Shown here: positions 60,151 through 64,000 of the stretch, piece by piece | Numbering within the stretch: position 1 is the first letter of the stretch | Layout of the letters: the number at the start of each line of letters is the position of its first letter | Source of the DNA: Bacteroides fluxus YIT 12057 | GTDB taxonomy: Bacteria; Bacteroidota; Bacteroidia; Bacteroidales; Bacteroidaceae | NCBI RefSeq assembly: GCF_000195635.1 | Contig: NZ_GL882611.1 | Coordinates: 62,001-126,000, forward strand | Length of the DNA stretch: 64,000 nt | Reading direction: 5' to 3' | Notes under the pieces: model-generated | What the model was told of the DNA's origin: nothing | Database searches by the model: none | The model's input: only the letters and a program-made list of their open reading frames with translations | Made by a program: the position numbers and the translations under genes

Positions 60151-60828
60151 ATGCAGCTACAATTTCTATTGATAGGATTTCTTTCACTGTTCTTTCCCCG
60201 TCCGGAGGCGGCATCCTGCAAACTTTCAGACTGGCTGCCGGAGGATTCTTCGGGCAAAGTGCAAATCACCTGCGTGGAGGACACGATGGATATCGTTTCT
60301 CCCGACGGACTATCCCTTTGGTATAAAGAACGCCTTACCGGCGACTACGAAATCACTTACCGCGTGAAGGTGGTGATGGCAGGGGGCAAGTTTGACCGCC
60401 TAAGTGACTTGAACTGCTTCTGGGGAGCCGATGACCCCCAATATCCCGATGACTTCTTCGCCCGCAGCAAGTGGCGCAACGGTGAGTTCAAGAACTATAA
60501 TACCTTGAGCCTGTATTACGTGGGTTATGGCGGCAACGAGAACATGACCTCCCGTTTCCGTGAATACCACGGAGAATATTACGGGGTGGATGATGCGAAG
60601 GTCAAACCTGTCTTGAAAGAATACTCGGATGCTCCGCATCTTCTGAAACCCAATCATTGGTATGAGATAAGGATACGTGTGGAGAATGGCATGACTACTT
60701 ACAGCATGGACGGTGAAGAACTTTTCCGTCTTCCGGTGGACAAGAATAAAGGAGACGGTTATTTTGCTCTCCGCCTGTGGCAGAACCATGTACGCTTTAC
60801 CGGTTTTCAAGTGAACAATATCGAATAA
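60151..60828 (+). CDS. Exported DUF6250/DUF1961-like beta-sandwich protein
   Basis: A 225-residue exported protein, signal peptide about 1-22 (FLLIGFLSLFFPRPEAAS). The body resembles concanavalin-like beta-sandwich proteins of Bacteroides polysaccharide loci, with DYEITYRVKVVMAGGKFDRL, LNCFWGADDPQYP and a final YFALRLWQNHVRFTGFQV. Such DUF6250/DUF1961 proteins may bind or cleave glycans; no catalytic residues can be named. The start at 60151 follows the hairpin at 60080-60101. It precedes the PL8 lyase by 16 bases, suggesting a joint role on glycosaminoglycans. Confidence 0.75.
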   Translation: MQLQFLLIGFLSLFFPRPEAASCKLSDWLPEDSSGKVQITCVEDTMDIVSPDGLSLWYKERLTGDYEITYRVKVVMAGGKFDRLSDLNCFWGADDPQYPDDFFARSKWRNGEFKNYNTLSLYYVGYGGNENMTSRFREYHGEYYGVDDAKVKPVLKEYSDAPHLLKPNHWYEIRIRVENGMTTYSMDGEELFRLPVDKNKGDGYFALRLWQNHVRFTGFQVNNIE

Positions 60829-60844
60829 CCTTAAATAAACAGAC

Positions 60845-63800
60845 ATGATGCAATTCAGTAAATGGAAAATAGGGGTGGGGGCACTCCTTTGGATGCTGTT
60901 GCCGGCCGACGGTGGAGCCCAAATCGTGAAGAATGAGCGTGTACTCTCCTTCGAGGAGCAACAGGTGCCCGCATTTATTACGGCAACCGGTTCGCAATTG
61001 GCTGTCAGCGATGAACATTATAGGGACGGCGGGCATAGTTTGAGCTGGACCTTCAGTCCCGAATCTGTTCTCTCCATCCAGAAAGACTTGAAGTTCGAGA
61101 AGAAAGACCCTACGGGGAAAGATACCTATCTTTCCGCTTTCATTGTATGGGTGTATAATGAACAGGCACAGGACAAGACGATAGAATTTGAATTCTTGAA
61201 AGACGGGAAGAAGTGTTCCTCTTTCCCGTTCGGCATCAACTTTACCGGTTGGCGCGGGGCATGGGTGTGCTACGAACGTGACATGCAGGGCACTCCCGAA
61301 GAGGGCATGGATGAAATCCGCATCATTGCTCCTGACGTGAAAGGCAAGCTCTTCATAGACCATTTGATTACTGCCAGCAAGGTTGATGCCCGGCAGCAGA
61401 CTGCCGATTTGCAGGTACCTTTTGTCAACAAAGGCACTACCAACCATTGGCTGGTAATCTACGAGCATTCCTTGTGGAAGCCGGACATGGCGCTGACCCC
61501 CATTACGGAAGCGCAGAAGCAGGATATACGGCTTCTGGAAAAGCGTTTCCGTGACATGCTTTACACTCCGGGCACACTGACGGATAAGGAGATGGAGTCC
61601 ATCCGCAAGAAGTATGACTTCTACCGGATTGCTTATAAGAATGGAAAAGTAACCGGCCTTCCCGTTTATTTTGTCCGCCAGTCGGAGGCTTACGAGCGTA
61701 TGATACCCGATTGGGACAAGGATATGTTCACCAAGCAGGGAATAGAAATCAGCAGCTATTTCGATTTGATGAAACGCATTTCCATTGCCTACAACAATAG
61801 CCGGGAAGCGGCAGTCAAGGACGAACTGAAGCAGAAATTCCTTGCCATGTATGACAACATCACAGACCAGGGGGTTGCGTACGGCAGTTGTTGGGGAAAT
61901 ATCCATCACTACGGATATAGTATGCGCGGGCTTTTTGTGGCCTATTTCCTGATGAAAGACGTATTGCGCGACGCGGGCAAGCTGGAAGAAGCCGAACGTA
62001 CGCTGAATTGGTATGCCATTACCAATGAGGTATATCCCAAGCCTGCCGTTAACGGCATCGACATCGATACTTTCAATACAAAACTGCAAGGCCGCATCGC
62101 CAGTATTCTGATTATGGAAGATACTCCGGAGAAACTGCGATATCTGCGTTCCTTCTCCCGTTGGCTGGATTACGGTTGTCGTCCCGCACCGGGACTGGCA
62201 GGTTCCTTCAAGCCGGACGGTGCTTGTTTTCACCACTGTAATAATTATCCGGCTTACGCTGTAGGTGGCCTGGACGGAGCGACCAACATGATTTATCTGT
62301 TGAGCGGTACCGAATTCAAGCTGTCCGAACTGGCACACGAAACCGTGAAGAATGTGCTTCTTGCCATGCGTTTCTATTGCAACTTGCAGCAATGGCCGCT
62401 TTCCATGTCGGGACGCCATCCCAACGGTGGGGGCAAGCTGATTCCTGTCCAATATGCTACTATGGCCCTTGCCGGTACGCCGGACGGCAAGCAGAAGTAC
62501 GATCCGGAGATGGCAGCCGCCTACTTGCGCCTCGTTGCCTACACAGATATACAGAATTCCGATGCTCCGGACTATCTTCCCAAGGCTTCTGCCAGGAAGG
62601 AGCTGGAAATGAAGAAACTGCTCGAGGCTCAGGGGTTCCGTCCCGAATCCGACCCGCAAGGCAATATTGCCTTGGGATACGGCTGTGTATCCGTACAGCG
62701 CCGTAACAATTGGGCGGCAGTAGTCCGCGGACATTCCCGTTACCTCTGGGCTGCCGAACATTACTTGCCGGCCAATTTCTATGGCCGTTACCTGGCGCAC
62801 GGGAGCATGGAGATTCTGACGGGAAAGCCCGGTGAAATGGTAACCTTAGCTACCAGTGGCTGGCAGGAGGCCGGTTTCGACTGGAACCGCATTCCGGGCA
62901 CTACCGGCATTCACCTGCCTTTCGACCAACTGCGTGCCCGGGTACTCAATGTCGATAAGTTCTCCGGCATGGAGGAGATGCTTTATTCTGACGAAGCCTT
63001 TGCCGGTGGTCTGTCCCAGGCGCGTCTGAATGGCAATTTCGGCATGAAGCTGCATGAACATGACAAATACAACGGTTCTCACCGTGCCCGCAAGTCTTTC
63101 CATTTCTTTGACGGTACGATTGTCTGCCTCGGTACGGATATTGAGAACGCGAATGCGGAATATCCTACGGAGACTACCGTATTCCAGCTTGCTGCCGCTA
63201 CCCCCGAGACTCAAAAATACTGGGATGCCTGCCAAGGCGGCGGACAGACTTACATCGACCCCAACGGCGTGGGGTATTACATAGCCGGAACTTCGTTGAA
63301 ATCGGCTGTTTTTGAGAAGAACTTCCCGCAGGTAACCGTAGGCGAGCGCAGCACTCAGCCCACTTCCGGCAACTGGGTGTCACTGACCTTGCAGCACGGC
63401 AAGGCTCCGAAAGGTGCTTCATACGAGTATGCCATACTGCCTCATACCGATGCCGCTTCCTTGAAAGCTTTTGCCAAGAAACCGGCCTACAGGATTCTTC
63501 AGCAGGACCGTAATGCCCACATCGTCCGTTCACTGGCCGGAAACCTTACTTCCTACGTCCTGTTCGAGACTCCGCAGGCCCTTCCCGAGGAAGGATGGTT
63601 GCAGAAGGCTGATACTTCTTGTCTGGTCATGATACGCGATGACAAGGATAGACTGCTGTTGACCGTTTCACAACCCGATCTCGCCTTGTATCGCGGTCCG
63701 AGTGACGAGGCTTTCGACAAGGACGGCAAACGCATGGAGCGCAGTATCTATTCCCGTCCGTGGACTGACAATGAAAGTCAGGAGATACCGGTGACAGTTG

Positions 63801-63928
63801 TTCTGAAGGGCTTGTGGAAAGTTGCCGAGACACCGTACTGCAAGCTTGTGTCCGCTGACAAGAAGCAGACTGTCCTGCGTTTTACCTGCAAGGATGCCGC
63901 AAGTTTTGACGTAGAGTTGAAGAGGTAA
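60845..63928 (+). CDS. PL8 family chondroitinase ABC-like lyase
   Basis: A 1027-residue exported polysaccharide lyase (Proteus vulgaris chondroitinase ABC I is 1021). Signal peptide about 1-25, an N-terminal beta-sandwich (about 30-190), an (alpha/alpha) toroid and C-terminal beta-sandwich domains. Active-site candidates are His464 and Tyr471 in HHCNNYPAY, spaced 7 as in P. vulgaris His501/Tyr508, and Arg524 in SMSGRHPNG, 60 after His464 (59 there). It would cleave chondroitin or dermatan sulfate, perhaps hyaluronan, to unsaturated disaccharides. The fourth catalytic residue (Glu) was not placed. It is probably co-transcribed with the preceding gene. Confidence 0.9.
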   Translation: MMQFSKWKIGVGALLWMLLPADGGAQIVKNERVLSFEEQQVPAFITATGSQLAVSDEHYRDGGHSLSWTFSPESVLSIQKDLKFEKKDPTGKDTYLSAFIVWVYNEQAQDKTIEFEFLKDGKKCSSFPFGINFTGWRGAWVCYERDMQGTPEEGMDEIRIIAPDVKGKLFIDHLITASKVDARQQTADLQVPFVNKGTTNHWLVIYEHSLWKPDMALTPITEAQKQDIRLLEKRFRDMLYTPGTLTDKEMESIRKKYDFYRIAYKNGKVTGLPVYFVRQSEAYERMIPDWDKDMFTKQGIEISSYFDLMKRISIAYNNSREAAVKDELKQKFLAMYDNITDQGVAYGSCWGNIHHYGYSMRGLFVAYFLMKDVLRDAGKLEEAERTLNWYAITNEVYPKPAVNGIDIDTFNTKLQGRIASILIMEDTPEKLRYLRSFSRWLDYGCRPAPGLAGSFKPDGACFHHCNNYPAYAVGGLDGATNMIYLLSGTEFKLSELAHETVKNVLLAMRFYCNLQQWPLSMSGRHPNGGGKLIPVQYATMALAGTPDGKQKYDPEMAAAYLRLVAYTDIQNSDAPDYLPKASARKELEMKKLLEAQGFRPESDPQGNIALGYGCVSVQRRNNWAAVVRGHSRYLWAAEHYLPANFYGRYLAHGSMEILTGKPGEMVTLATSGWQEAGFDWNRIPGTTGIHLPFDQLRARVLNVDKFSGMEEMLYSDEAFAGGLSQARLNGNFGMKLHEHDKYNGSHRARKSFHFFDGTIVCLGTDIENANAEYPTETTVFQLAAATPETQKYWDACQGGGQTYIDPNGVGYYIAGTSLKSAVFEKNFPQVTVGERSTQPTSGNWVSLTLQHGKAPKGASYEYAILPHTDAASLKAFAKKPAYRILQQDRNAHIVRSLAGNLTSYVLFETPQALPEEGWLQKADTSCLVMIRDDKDRLLLTVSQPDLALYRGPSDEAFDKDGKRMERSIYSRPWTDNESQEIPVTVVLKGLWKVAETPYCKLVSADKKQTVLRFTCKDAASFDVELKR

Positions 63929-63940
63929 GTTCAGGTTCTT

Positions 63941-64000
63941 GCAATATTGTGCCATCCCCGTGGCAATGTTGTGCCATGCCTTTGGCACAACATTGCCACG
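63941..64000. repeat. Perfect 18-base inverted repeat at the window edge
   Basis: CGTGGCAATGTTGTGCCA (63959-63976) and TGGCACAACATTGCCACG (63983-64000) pair perfectly around a 6-base loop. A near copy, GCAATATTGTGCCA, at 63941-63954 matches GCAATGTTGTGCCA within the left arm (13 of 14). The sequence continues beyond the window, so it may be part of a larger repeat or a terminator for the lyase gene. Confidence 0.7.

Noticed and set aside
60797..62800. A 667-residue open frame opposite the PL8 lyase gene
   Set aside because: It is antisense to a clear lyase gene, has no recognisable domain and its composition follows the codon pattern of the other strand.

Overview
The window looks like a chromosomal segment of a gut Bacteroides species. 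The evidence is a SusC/SusD pair, many secreted or lipidated polysaccharide-degrading enzymes, S46 dipeptidyl-peptidase, QueH, a CBS-less KdsD-type isomerase, and repeated TAnnTTTG promoter boxes typical of Bacteroidetes. No rRNA, convincing tRNA, CRISPR array, transposase or phage gene was seen.

Layout. 1-1029: 3' part of an N6-adenine DNA methyltransferase-like gene with an in-frame stop. 1-4.6 kb: DUF389 membrane protein and a DPP7-like peptidase. 4.6-8.5 kb: peroxide defence (ahpF, ahpC, oxyR, divergent dps). 8.7-10.9 kb: lipoprotein GH92 mannosidase. 11.5-13.5 kb: DEAD-box helicase. 13.6-16.3 kb: SIS isomerase, PfkB kinase and phosphatase. 16.3-20.5 kb: M16 peptidase, phosphodiesterase, QueH, membrane acyltransferase-like protein. 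20.6-27.6 kb: a membrane-anchored regulator followed by GH30, GH5 and GH3 glycosidases, probably acting on a beta-glucan. 27.9-31.0 kb: a Sau3AI-like type II restriction-modification pair. 31.3-53.9 kb: a large uronic-acid polysaccharide utilization locus (PUL). 53.95-57.9 kb: dapB, two signal-peptidase-like genes and wbqC. 58-59.3 kb: DUF2851 protein. 59.5-63.9 kb: two small exported proteins and a PL8 chondroitinase-like lyase.

The PUL is the most interesting block. On the minus strand, susC, susD, two small lipoproteins and a double beta-helix/beta-propeller protein form one closely spaced run. After a hairpin comes a second run: GH2, an alginate-lyase-domain/GH88 fusion, and GH2. Then come a mannonate oxidoreductase (SDR) and mannonate dehydratase (uxuA). 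A membrane-spanning sensor with a cytosolic helix-turn-helix is divergent from susC. The implied route is import by SusCD, periplasmic cleavage by the lyase domain, removal of the unsaturated uronate by the fused GH88 domain, release of other sugars by the two GH2 enzymes, and entry of glucuronate-derived mannonate into KDG metabolism. The polymer itself cannot be named from sequence alone.

Other points: a signal-peptidase paralogue that appears to have lost its catalytic residues, a structured intergenic element before the GH3 gene, and several palindromic or tandem intergenic repeats. Functions rest on motif recognition and context; no database search was run.
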